Part shown: positions 51,340-59,378 of the stretch, one piece after another
Layout: each line of letters starts with the position of its first letter
How positions within the stretch are numbered: position 1 is the stretch's first letter
Origin: an uncultured Eubacteriales bacterium
Lineage (GTDB): Bacteria > Bacillota > Clostridia > Lachnospirales > Lachnospiraceae
Direction: 5' to 3'
DNA: 64,000 nt
Assembly: GCA_900317515.1 (NCBI GenBank)
Contig: ONHA01000007.1
Coordinates: 1 to 64,000 of the forward strand
Position numbers and translations under genes: made by a program
Notes under the pieces: model-generated
The model's input: only the letters and a program-made list of their open reading frames with translations
The model's database searches: none
What the model was told of the DNA's origin: nothing

Positions 51340-53163
51340 TCACTCTACCGTCACCGACTTCGCGAGGTTCTTCGGCTTGTCGATGTCGCAGCCGTTCTCC
51401 TTCGCGACGTGGTAGGCGAGGAGCTGGAGCGGGACGATCTCGGTGACCGCCGAGAACAGCGGGTCCGTGTCCGGGATGAACAGGAGGTCGTCCGCGACCG
51501 ATATAATCTTCTGGTTGGAGCGGAAGGTCAGCGCGAGGACCTCCGCTCCTCTTGATTTCACCTCGACGATGTTGGAGAGGGTCTTCCCCATGATCGCCGG
51601 GTTGCAGCAGAGCGCGATGACGGGCGTGTGCTCCTCGATGAGCGCGATCGTCCCGTGCTTGAGTTCGCCCGCGGCGTAAGCCTCCGAGTGGAGGTAGGAG
51701 ATCTCCTTCATCTTGAGGGCCCCCTCGAGGGAGACCGCGTAGTCGGTATTCCGGCCGATGAAGAAGAGGGCCTTACTCGCGTGGTACTTCTTCGCGAGGT
51801 CCGGGATCGCGGCATTAAGGTCGATCGTCTGCTGGATCCGTCTCGGCAGGAGCTGGAGGTCTTTTACGAGGGTTTTGTATTCATTTTCAAGAAGGCCGAG
51901 CTTGTCGCCGATGTAGACCGCGAGAAGATAGAGGACCGAGACCTGGGTCGTGTAGCCCTTGGTGGTCGCGACCGCGATCTCCGGGCCGGCCCATGTGTAG
52001 ACCGTGTTGTCCGCGAGCTTCGCGACCGTGCTGCCGACCACGTTCACGACCGCGAGGGTGCGGGCGCCGCGGGCTTTGCACTCTTTGAGCGCCGCGATCG
52101 TGTCGGCGGTCTCGCCGGACTGGGAGATCACGATGAGGAGCGTGTGCTCATCGATCAGCGGATCGCTGTAGCGGAGCTCGCTCGCGAGCTCTAAAACGAC
52201 CGGGATATGGGTGAGCCTTTCGAGCGCATATCTGGCCGCGCAGCCCGCGTAGTAGGCGGAGCCGCAGGCGGTGATGACGATCTGGCGGATCTCACGGAGG
52301 TCCTCCGCGGTCAGGGTCAGCTCGTCAAATGCAACCCGCCCGTCCCTGATGCGGGGAGCGATCGTCGCCTTGACGGCACCGGGCTGCTCCATGATCTCCT
52401 TCATCATGAAATGCTCATAGCCGCCCTTCTCGGCCGCCTGAACGTTCCAGGAGATGCGGCTGATTTTTTTGTCGATATCCTGGTTCAGACAGTCGAAAAT
52501 GCGAACCGTATCCCCCGTCAGCTCGGCAAACTCGCCGTCCTCGAGGTAGATGACGTTTCTCGTGTGGGCGACCAGGGCGGTGACGTCCGAGGCGAAGAAA
52601 TTCTCGTGGAGGCCGACCCCCAGGATGAGCGGGCTGGCTTCCCGGACGGCGTACATTTTCCCGGGCTCGTCGGCGCAGATGACGCCGAGGGCGTAGGAGC
52701 CCTGGAGCCGGTTCGTGGTCTTGACCAGAGCTTCGTGCATGTCGCCCTTGTAGTAGAGCTCGATCAGGTGGACGATGACCTCGGTGTCGGTCTCGCTCTC
52801 AAAGTGATACCCATCCCGGATGAGCTCCTCGCGGAGGGGCAGGTAATTCTCGATGATCCCGTTGTGGACGACCGCAAAGCGGCCGTCGTTCGAGAGGTGC
52901 GGGTGGGCATTTTCCTCCGTCGGAGCCCCATGGGTCGCCCAGCGCGTGTGGCCGATCCCGGTCACGCCCGGCACGTCGGCCCCGTCGTGGGTCTTCGCGC
53001 ACAGGTTCGCGATGCGGCCGGTGACCTTGCTGACCGAGATCTTCGATCTGTCCATGACCGCGATGCCGGCCGAGTCATAGCCGCGGTACTCCAGTTTCTT
53101 TAAGCCGTCAAGTAAGATGGGGGCGGCGCCCTGCACACCCGTGAATCCGACGATTCCGCACAT
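51340..53163 (-). CDS. glmS: glutamine-fructose-6-phosphate aminotransferase
   Basis: ATG 53163 (MCGIVGFTG) is the start, since the mature enzyme needs Cys at position 2; GGAGT precedes it. The 607-residue enzyme makes glucosamine 6-phosphate from glutamine and fructose 6-phosphate for wall synthesis. Glutaminase motifs are GIGHTRWATHG and VHNGIIENY; the isomerase half has two SIS domains (ITACGSAYYAGCAARY, ISQSGETADTI, FIGRNTDYAVSLEGALKMKEISY) and the ending KPKNLAKSVTVE. It has a 267-base structured leader with its own promoter. Confidence 0.97.
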   Translation of the reverse strand: MCGIVGFTGVQGAAPILLDGLKKLEYRGYDSAGIAVMDRSKISVSKVTGRIANLCAKTHDGADVPGVTGIGHTRWATHGAPTEENAHPHLSNDGRFAVVHNGIIENYLPLREELIRDGYHFESETDTEVIVHLIELYYKGDMHEALVKTTNRLQGSYALGVICADEPGKMYAVREASPLILGVGLHENFFASDVTALVAHTRNVIYLEDGEFAELTGDTVRIFDCLNQDIDKKISRISWNVQAAEKGGYEHFMMKEIMEQPGAVKATIAPRIRDGRVAFDELTLTAEDLREIRQIVITACGSAYYAGCAARYALERLTHIPVVLELASELRYSDPLIDEHTLLIVISQSGETADTIAALKECKARGARTLAVVNVVGSTVAKLADNTVYTWAGPEIAVATTKGYTTQVSVLYLLAVYIGDKLGLLENEYKTLVKDLQLLPRRIQQTIDLNAAIPDLAKKYHASKALFFIGRNTDYAVSLEGALKMKEISYLHSEAYAAGELKHGTIALIEEHTPVIALCCNPAIMGKTLSNIVEVKSRGAEVLALTFRSNQKIISVADDLLFIPDTDPLFSAVTEIVPLQLLAYHVAKENGCDIDKPKNLAKSVTVE

Positions 53164-53303
53164 AGTAAACTCCTTATATTGTTGATGATATCGCTGCGGA
53201 TTGCTCCGTGCTTCGCTTTGCTCGCACTCTCGCAATCCTGCAAAAACTCATCAATCGCCCCGCTTGTTCCACGCCGCGTGGCTTTTTGATTCGTTTTTGT
53301 TAG

Positions 53304-53366
53304 CGTCTCGCAAGTCTGTGCACTGATTCTCGTGCGAGCACGAGTCGTGTGCACAGACTTGGAGAC
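53304..53366 (-). other. long hairpin in the glmS leader
   Basis: CAAGTCTGTGCAC at 53311-53323 pairs with GTGCACAGACTTG at 53349-53361, extended by GTCTC/GAGAC with one bulge, and has an inner CTCGTGC/GCACGAG stem. Farther out, ATGATATCGC and GCGATATCAT (leader strand) pair across about 190 bases, and GGATTGC/GCAATCC forms a third stem. No glmS-ribozyme core was recognised. Confidence 0.6.
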
Positions 53367-53380
53367 CAGGCGATATCATA

Positions 53381-53465
53381 AAAAAGGCGCCTCTGAGCCC
53401 ATTGCTCAAAGACGCCGTTGCCTTCACTGAAAATGAATTTTACAGCAAATTATTTAATTTGTCAA
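53381..53465 (-). promoter_or_regulatory. glmS promoter and GGCAACGG leader hairpin
   Basis: On the minus strand, TTGACA (53465-53460) and TAAAAT (53442-53437) have a 17-base spacer. Within a few bases of the start point the RNA reads GGCAACGGCGTCTTTGAGC, folds (GGCGTCTTTGAGC with GCTCAGAGGCGCC) and ends in six T. The same promoter-hairpin unit lies before the glutamine synthetase gene, with 19 identical bases. Confidence 0.75.
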
Positions 53466-53481
53466 CCGCGGAAGGCGGATT

Positions 53482-55065
53482 TTATGTCCCGCTCGCCCCG
53501 TAGTTCGCAAGAACCCGGGCCGAAGGATCGTCCACGTTGCACCCCTCCCACGTACGGTTGGGCATCCAGAAGTCCGTGATCATCTCCGCCTGGCCGGGAT
53601 AGTATCTCTCGAAAATTTCCCGGTAGAGGAGGGACTCCTTCGTGAAGGGCCGGGCGTGGGTGTATTTTTGGCGGAGCGTCTCGAACTCCTCGTCGGTGTA
53701 GACCCCGGCGGCGTATTCCTTCAGGTAATCCACCATCGAGTGGCCGACCGCGTCGGAAAATGCCGCCTTCTCGCGCCAGAGAATACTGTCGGGGAGGATC
53801 CCCAGACCGTCGAAGGCGTGGCGGAGGAGGTATTTTCCTTTTCCGTAGGTGTTGAGCTTCATTTCCGGGTCGAGGGCCATCACGTATTTCACAAAATCAA
53901 GATCCCCGAAGGGCACCCGGGCCTCGAGCGAGTTGACCGAGATGCAGCGGTCCGCGCGGAGCACATCGTACATGTGGAGCTCCCGGACCCGCTTTTCGGC
54001 CTCGTCCTGGAAGGCCTCCGCGGAAGGCGCGAAATCGGTGTACTTGTAGCCGAAGAGCTCGTCCGAGATCTCGCCGGTCAGGAGCACGCGGATGTCGGTC
54101 GTCTCGTGGATCGCCTTGCAGACGAGGTACATGCCCATGGAAGCCCGGATCGTGGTGATGTCGAAGGTCCCGAGGAGCCTGATGAGCTCGGGAAGCGTCG
54201 CGATGACCTCCTCCGGGGTCATGTAGACCTCCGTGTGGTCGGCGCCGATAAAGTCGGCGGCCTCCCGGGCGTATTTGAGGTCGATCGCGTCCTCGCTCAT
54301 GCCGATCGCGAAGGTTTTGATCGGAGTCTCGCTCTCGCGGGCGGCGATCGCGCAGACGAGGGAGGAGTCGAGGCCGCCGGAGAGGAGGAAGCCGACCTTC
54401 GCGTCGGCTACGAGACGCTTTTTGACGCCGGCTATGAGCTTTTCCCGGATTTTGCCGCAGGCCGTTTCAAGGTCGTCGCGGCAGACGATATCCGCATGGG
54501 AGATGTCCGTATAGGGGATAAAGTATCCGCTTTTATAGTAGTGGCCGGGCGGGAAGGGCCTGATGCGGCTGCTAAGACCGACCAGGTTCTTCGGCTCGCT
54601 GGCGAAGATAATTCCGCCGTTCCCGTCGTACCCGTAGTAGAGCGGCCGGATCCCGATTGGATCGCGGGCGGCTATGAACTCCTTTGTCCTTCCGTCAAAG
54701 AGGATCAGGGCAAATTCAGCGTCGAGCATCGAGAACATGCGGGTCCCGTACTCGAACCAGAGCGGGAGAATGATCTCGCAGTCGCTGCCGCTCTTAAAAG
54801 CATAGCCTTTTTCTTTCAGGGCCTCCCGCTGCGCCTCGAAGCCGTAGAGCTCGCCGTTGCAGACGACATAGCTTCCGTCCAGCTCGAAGGGCTGCATGCC
54901 GGCGCAGGTAAGTCCCATGATCGCGAGGCGATGGAAGCCCATGAGGCCGCAGCCTGTATCGATGATGCGGCTCTTGTCGGGGCCGCGCGAGACCGTTTCG
55001 TCAAAACCTTTTTGAAATTCTGTGAGGTCGGCGGATTCGCCGGACCAGGCCATGATTGAACACAT
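53482..55065 (-). CDS. asnB: asparagine synthase (glutamine-hydrolysing)
   Basis: The 527-residue enzyme begins MCSIMAW, with Cys2 as glutaminase nucleophile. Glutaminase motifs are RGPDKS, GFHRLAIMGL and VCNGELYGFEAQREAL. The synthetase half has the ATP loop FLLSGGLDSSLVCAIAA and LLTGEISDELFGY, RCISVNSLEARVPFGDLDFVKYV. It moves glutamine amide nitrogen to aspartate. It is the third gene after GSIII and amt-PII, 21 bases behind the latter, so ammonium uptake, glutamine and asparagine synthesis share one unit. Confidence 0.95.
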   Translation of the reverse strand: MCSIMAWSGESADLTEFQKGFDETVSRGPDKSRIIDTGCGLMGFHRLAIMGLTCAGMQPFELDGSYVVCNGELYGFEAQREALKEKGYAFKSGSDCEIILPLWFEYGTRMFSMLDAEFALILFDGRTKEFIAARDPIGIRPLYYGYDGNGGIIFASEPKNLVGLSSRIRPFPPGHYYKSGYFIPYTDISHADIVCRDDLETACGKIREKLIAGVKKRLVADAKVGFLLSGGLDSSLVCAIAARESETPIKTFAIGMSEDAIDLKYAREAADFIGADHTEVYMTPEEVIATLPELIRLLGTFDITTIRASMGMYLVCKAIHETTDIRVLLTGEISDELFGYKYTDFAPSAEAFQDEAEKRVRELHMYDVLRADRCISVNSLEARVPFGDLDFVKYVMALDPEMKLNTYGKGKYLLRHAFDGLGILPDSILWREKAAFSDAVGHSMVDYLKEYAAGVYTDEEFETLRQKYTHARPFTKESLLYREIFERYYPGQAEMITDFWMPNRTWEGCNVDDPSARVLANYGASGT

Positions 55066-55086
55066 GGTAAGCGCCTTTCATTTTCC

Positions 55087-56811
55087 TTATTCGACATCCT
55101 GAAGCGCGTCGTAGCCTTCCTCGCCGGTGCGGACCTTGACGACATTTTCCACGTCGTAGACGAAGATCTTGCCGTCCCCGATGTGGCCGGTGTAGAGGAC
55201 CTTCTTGGCGGTCTCGATGACATCGCGCACCGGGATGGCGGAGACGACGATATCCATCTGCACCTTTGGCCGGAGGTCGGTCTCAACCGCGACGCCGCGG
55301 TAATACTCGGTGTGGCCCTTCTGCATGCCGTAGCCCATGACGTGGGAGACGGTCATGCCGGTGATGCCGAGACGGGCCATCGCGCTTTTGAGAGCGAAGA
55401 GCTTTTCTTCCTTGAAAACGATCTCCACCTTGCTGAATTTGTGTCCGTCGCTTGCAAAGACAGGTTCTTTCTTAACGGGAACCGCTTCGGCCGGCGGCGT
55501 TGTGCCGGTCACGACCGGAACCTGCTCGCCCGTGCCGTATTCGACATAGCTGTCGACGGCCGGCACAAAATCCGCATAAGCGCTCGGGAGACCGTGTTCG
55601 CTGATATCGAGTCCGGTGAGCTCGTCGGCGGGGTCGGCGCGGAGAAAATCGCATTTTTTAAGGATCATGAAAAATGCGGACATCGTGACAGCCGCCCAGG
55701 CCGCAACGGTGACAAAGCCGAGGAGCTGGAGACCGAGCTGCGTGAAGTCTCCCGTGTAGAGGAGGCCGTTAAGGCCGGCCGGAGCATCCGGGTTGGCTAG
55801 GAGCCCGACCGCAAGGGTACCCCAGATACCGTTTGCACAGTGGACGCCGACTGCGCCGACCGGATCGTCGATGTGAAGCTTTAAGTCCAGCATCTCGACC
55901 GCGACGTCGACCAGAATGCCTGCGACGACGCCGACGATCGCGGCACCGAGCGCGTCAAACGCGTCGCATCCCGCGGTGACGGCGACAAGGCCGGCGAGGG
56001 AGGCGTTTAAGCACATGGAGACGTCCGGTTTGCCGTTCTTGATCCAGGTGTAGATCATTGTCGTGCAGGTGGCTACGGAAGGCGCGATGGTCGTCGTGAG
56101 GAAAATGGAAGAGAGCTCCGAGGGTGACGTCGCCGCCGCCCCGTTGAAGCCGTACCAGCCGAGCCAGAGGATGAACACGCCGAGTGCGCCAAGCGGAATC
56201 GAGTGGCCGGGGATTGCGTTTACCTTGGTGACTTTGCCGCTTTTATCGGTCACATATTTGCCGATGCGGGGGCCCAGAACCGCTGCGCCGATCAGGGCTG
56301 CGATGCCGCCGACCATGTGGATCGCGCAGGAACCGGCGTAATCGTGGAAACCGAGCTGCGAAAGCCAGCCACCGCCCCAGACCCAGTGCGCTTCGATCGG
56401 GTAGATGATGAGGCTGATGAAGCCCGAATAGACGCAGTAGGCGGAGAATTTTGTCCGCTCCGCCATGGCGCCGGAGACGATCGTGGCAGTCGTCGCGCAG
56501 AAGACCAGGTTGAAGACGAAGTAGCTTGCGTCCGTGAAGCCATCCGCAGGGGAGGCGATAAACTCCCTGAAATGAAGGAACAGGTCAAGATTGGGCCTGC
56601 CGATCAGGCCGAAAAACATATCTTCACCCATCATCAGCGTATAGCCGAGAAGTGAGAACACGACCGTGCCGATGCAGAAGTCCATGAGGTTCTTCATAAT
56701 GATGTTGCCGGCATTCTTTGCGCGGGTGAAGCCGGTCTCCACCATGGCAAAACCAGCCTGCATCCAGAAGACAAGTGCGGCACCGATTAAAAACCAGAAT
56801 TCGACAGTCAT
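55087..56811 (-). CDS. amt: ammonium transporter fused to a PII regulator domain
   Basis: The 574-residue protein is an Amt channel (residues 1-410, eleven helices; FWMQAGFAMVETGFTRAKNAGNI, HWVWGGGWLSQLGFHDYAGSCAIHMVGG, NASLAGLVAVTAGCDAFDALGAAIVG, DDPVGAVGVHCANGIWGTLAVGLL) joined by a linker to a full PII domain (about 457-574: FSKVEIVFKEEKLFALKSAMARLGITGMTVSHVMGYGMQKG, then DIVVSAIPVRDVIETAKKVLYTGHIGDGKIFVYDVENVVKVRTGEEG). PII normally plugs Amt when nitrogen is ample; here gate and channel are one chain. The PII T-loop Tyr region is YYRGV. Confidence 0.93.
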   Translation of the reverse strand: MTVEFWFLIGAALVFWMQAGFAMVETGFTRAKNAGNIIMKNLMDFCIGTVVFSLLGYTLMMGEDMFFGLIGRPNLDLFLHFREFIASPADGFTDASYFVFNLVFCATTATIVSGAMAERTKFSAYCVYSGFISLIIYPIEAHWVWGGGWLSQLGFHDYAGSCAIHMVGGIAALIGAAVLGPRIGKYVTDKSGKVTKVNAIPGHSIPLGALGVFILWLGWYGFNGAAATSPSELSSIFLTTTIAPSVATCTTMIYTWIKNGKPDVSMCLNASLAGLVAVTAGCDAFDALGAAIVGVVAGILVDVAVEMLDLKLHIDDPVGAVGVHCANGIWGTLAVGLLANPDAPAGLNGLLYTGDFTQLGLQLLGFVTVAAWAAVTMSAFFMILKKCDFLRADPADELTGLDISEHGLPSAYADFVPAVDSYVEYGTGEQVPVVTGTTPPAEAVPVKKEPVFASDGHKFSKVEIVFKEEKLFALKSAMARLGITGMTVSHVMGYGMQKGHTEYYRGVAVETDLRPKVQMDIVVSAIPVRDVIETAKKVLYTGHIGDGKIFVYDVENVVKVRTGEEGYDALQDVE

Positions 56812-56839
56812 AATAATATACTCCTTTCTAAATATAGGA

Positions 56840-56874
56840 GGGACGGCTCCGGAAACCGTGTCCGAAACCGCCCC
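56840..56874 (-). terminator. hairpin between GSIII and amt
   Basis: GGGACGGCTCCGG pairs with CCGAAACCGCCCC imperfectly; it belongs to the GGGACGGTTC family. With little T behind it, it may lower rather than stop transcription into amt-asnB. Confidence 0.5.
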
Positions 56875-56892
56875 GGGAAAATAAGAGAAGGC

Positions 56893-58995
56893 TTACTTAA
56901 CCCCGAAGAGAAGATCCGAATAGGTCGGATACGGCCAGTAGCTCTTAGCCGTGAGCATCTCCGCCTTGTCGCAGGGGACGCGGAGCTCGCCCATCGCCTG
57001 AAGCAGGATGTCTCGTATGAGGGCGGATTCCTCAACGATATCGGCTGCCCCGCCGACCGTGAGGAGGGCTGCCTCCAGCTCGTCCGTCTTCCCGGCAATC
57101 TCATCGATGAGGCCGGTGAGGGTTCTCACGAGGCCGGTCTCATAGCGGCACGGAAGTTCCGCCGCGACCGCCTTCTTGGCGGCAACCGATCTCGCGGTGT
57201 CAGCCGCGAAAGCCTCGATGGCGGGGATGATCTGGGTCCGGGCCATGTCGACCATGGTGTTGGCCTCGATCACGACGCTCTTGCAGTAGTTCTCGAGCAT
57301 GATGTCGCGGCGGGACCGCATCTCCTCGATCGTGAAGACGCCGAGGGAGGTGAGCATTTTTACATTTTTCTCATCGAGCAGGTGGGGCATGCAGTCGGCG
57401 GTCGTACGGTAGTTGAGAAGACCGCGCTCCTCGGTGGCTTCCCGGATCCAGGCATCGTCGTAGCCGTTGCCGTTGAAGATGATCCGCTTGTGGTCCCTGA
57501 TGGTCTTCCTTATCATCTCGTGCAGGGCAGTCTCGAAATCCTCGGCCTTCTCAAGGCGGTCGGCGTAGATCCGGAGGCTCTCCGCCACGGCTGCGTTCAG
57601 CATGATGTTGGCGCAGGCGATGGAGTTGGAGGAGCCGAGCATGCGGAACTCGAATTTATTTCCCGTAAATGCAAACGGGGAGGTCCTGTTGCGGTCTGTC
57701 GTATCCCTGTTGAACTTGGGCAGGACGTCGACGCCGAGCTTCATCTGGGTCTTCTTCGTGCCCTCGTAGGGGATGTCCTTCTCGATCGCCTCGAGGACAG
57801 CGTTCAGCTCGTCGCCGACGAAGATGGAGATGACGGCCGGCGGCGCCTCGTTCGCACCGAGACGGTGGTCGTTGCCAGCGGTCGCGACGGAGAGGCGGAG
57901 CAGATCCTGGTAATCGTCCACGGCCTTGATGACGGCGCATAAGAAGAGCAGGAACTGGGCATTTTCATAGGGAGTCGCGCCCGGGGAGAGCAGGTTCTGG
58001 CCGCTGTCCGTCGCGATGGACCAGTTGTTGTGCTTGCCGGAGCCGTTGACGCCCGCGAACGGCTTCTCGTGGAGCAGGCAGACCAGGCCGTGTTTTGCGG
58101 CGACCTTCTGCATGATCTCCATGGTCAGCTGGTTGTGGTCGGTGGCGATGTTGGTGGTGGTGTAGATCGGGGCGAGCTCGTGCTGGGCCGGCGCAACCTC
58201 GTTGTGCTCGGTCTTGGCCAGGATGCCGAGCTTCCAGAGCTCGTCATTTAAGTCCGCCATGTAGGCCTGGACGCCCGGCTTGATCACGCCGAAGTAGTGG
58301 TCGTCCAGCTCCTGACCCTTGGGCGGCTTTGCGCCGAAGAGGGTGCGGCCGGTGAAGCGGAGGTCCGGGCGCTTGTCGTACATTTCCTTTGTGATGAGGA
58401 AATATTCCTGCTCGGGGCCGACCGAGGACACGACGCGCTTTGCGGTGTTATTTCCGAAAAGGCGCAGGATTCGGAGGGCTTCCTTACTCAGAACTTCCAT
58501 GGAGCGGAGGAGAGGCGTCTTCTTGTCGAGCGCGGGGCCGCCGTAGGAGCAGAAGGCGGTCGGGATACAAAGGGACTTGTCCTTGATAAAGGCGTAGGAA
58601 GTCGGATCCCAGGCCGTGTAGCCTCTGGCCTCGAAGGTGGCGCGGAGGCCGCCCGACGGGAAGGAGGAGGCGTCCGGCTCGCCCTTGATGAGCTCCTTGC
58701 CGGAGAACTCCATGATGACGCTGCCGTCCGGCGACGGGCTGATGAAGCTGTCGTGCTTCTCGGCCGTGATGCCGGTGAGCGGCTGGAACCAGTGGGTGAA
58801 ATGTGTCGCGCCGTGGGACACGGCCCAGTCCTTCATCGCCTGGGCGACGGCGTTCGCGACGCCGATGTCGAGCTCGCGGCCCTCATCGATGGTCTTTCGG
58901 AGGGATGCGTAGACGTCGGCCGGCAGGGTTGAGCGCATGACGCGGTCATCAAATACGAGGCTTCCAAAATATTCCGGTACGGTACTCATTTTCAT
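56893..58995 (-). CDS. glnN: glutamine synthetase type III
   Basis: The 700-residue enzyme is a GSIII, longer than the roughly 450-residue GSI. Signatures: THWFQPLTGITAEKHDSF, PSGGLRATFEARGYTAWDPTS, VGPEQEYFLI, TEHNEVAPAQHELAPIY, MEIMQKVAAKHGLVCLLHEKPFAGVNGSGKHNNWS, TAGNDHRLGANEAPPAVISIF and NRTSPFAFTGNKFEFRMLGSS. It makes glutamine from glutamate, ammonia and ATP. AGGAG is three bases from ATG 58995 but nine from the ATG two codons later, so the latter may be used. Two terminator-like hairpins stand in the leader. Confidence 0.96.
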   Translation of the reverse strand: MKMSTVPEYFGSLVFDDRVMRSTLPADVYASLRKTIDEGRELDIGVANAVAQAMKDWAVSHGATHFTHWFQPLTGITAEKHDSFISPSPDGSVIMEFSGKELIKGEPDASSFPSGGLRATFEARGYTAWDPTSYAFIKDKSLCIPTAFCSYGGPALDKKTPLLRSMEVLSKEALRILRLFGNNTAKRVVSSVGPEQEYFLITKEMYDKRPDLRFTGRTLFGAKPPKGQELDDHYFGVIKPGVQAYMADLNDELWKLGILAKTEHNEVAPAQHELAPIYTTTNIATDHNQLTMEIMQKVAAKHGLVCLLHEKPFAGVNGSGKHNNWSIATDSGQNLLSPGATPYENAQFLLFLCAVIKAVDDYQDLLRLSVATAGNDHRLGANEAPPAVISIFVGDELNAVLEAIEKDIPYEGTKKTQMKLGVDVLPKFNRDTTDRNRTSPFAFTGNKFEFRMLGSSNSIACANIMLNAAVAESLRIYADRLEKAEDFETALHEMIRKTIRDHKRIIFNGNGYDDAWIREATEERGLLNYRTTADCMPHLLDEKNVKMLTSLGVFTIEEMRSRRDIMLENYCKSVVIEANTMVDMARTQIIPAIEAFAADTARSVAAKKAVAAELPCRYETGLVRTLTGLIDEIAGKTDELEAALLTVGGAADIVEESALIRDILLQAMGELRVPCDKAEMLTAKSYWPYPTYSDLLFGVK

Positions 58996-59007
58996 AATCT
59001 CCTTTTA

Positions 59008-59171
59008 AAAAATTAAAGGCAGCGATCCCTTTCGTGGCGGAAACACAAAAGACATCGTTGCCTTTATATTTGATTACCATAAAAAAGAAAAAGCGCCTTC
59101 GAGCTCTTCGCTCAAAGACGCCGTTGCCTTTTATGTTTTGGGATTTTACAGCAAAAAAATTAAGCTGTCAA
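59008..59171 (-). promoter_or_regulatory. GSIII promoter and double-hairpin leader
   Basis: TTGACA (59171-59166) and TAAAAT (59148-59143) have a 17-base spacer with the same TTTGCTG before the -10 as in glmS. Hairpin 1 (59132-59081) starts GGCAACGGCGTCTTTGAGC and ends GGCGCTTTTTCTTTTTT. Hairpin 2 (59065-59008) pairs AAAGGCAACGAT with ATCGCTGCCTTT and ends AATTTTTT just before the ribosome site. Both must be read through to express the gene. Confidence 0.78.
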
Positions 59172-59193
59172 CCGTTTTTTACATAAAATTTTT

Positions 59194-59362
59194 GCAACTA
59201 TTCAGCACCCACCATTCGCAGCCGCTTGAAGCGGCTTGCTCATGTCGACGGTCAGAGGCGTATCGCGCCTTGGCCGCCACATAAAAAAGCATGGTTCCTG
59301 CTCGAAACGCAAGCGTTTCGCCCTTCAAACCACACCTTTTTATGTGGTGCTGAACAGTTACA
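59194..59362. repeat. nested palindromic element, about 168 bases
   Basis: AACTATTCAGCACC at 59196-59209 pairs with GGTGCTGAACAGTT at 59346-59359 (one mismatch). Inside are CCACATAAAAA/TTTTTATGTGG, GCCGCTTGAAGCGGC and CGAAACGCAAGCGTTTCG. A lone 16-base end of the same kind (GGTGCTGAATAGTTAC) lies at 41938-41953. It resembles a non-autonomous repeat or structured RNA; no transposase is present. Confidence 0.7.
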
Positions 59363-59378
59363 AATTTTTAAAAGATTC

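Noticed and set aside
53164-53480. glmS ribozyme
   Set aside because: The upstream region is structured, but the conserved ribozyme core around the cleavage site was not recognised; an Infernal run would settle it.
53656-55059. Long plus-strand frame opposite asnB (467 codons)
   Set aside because: Shadow of the GC-rich asnB codons; no start signal and no domain.
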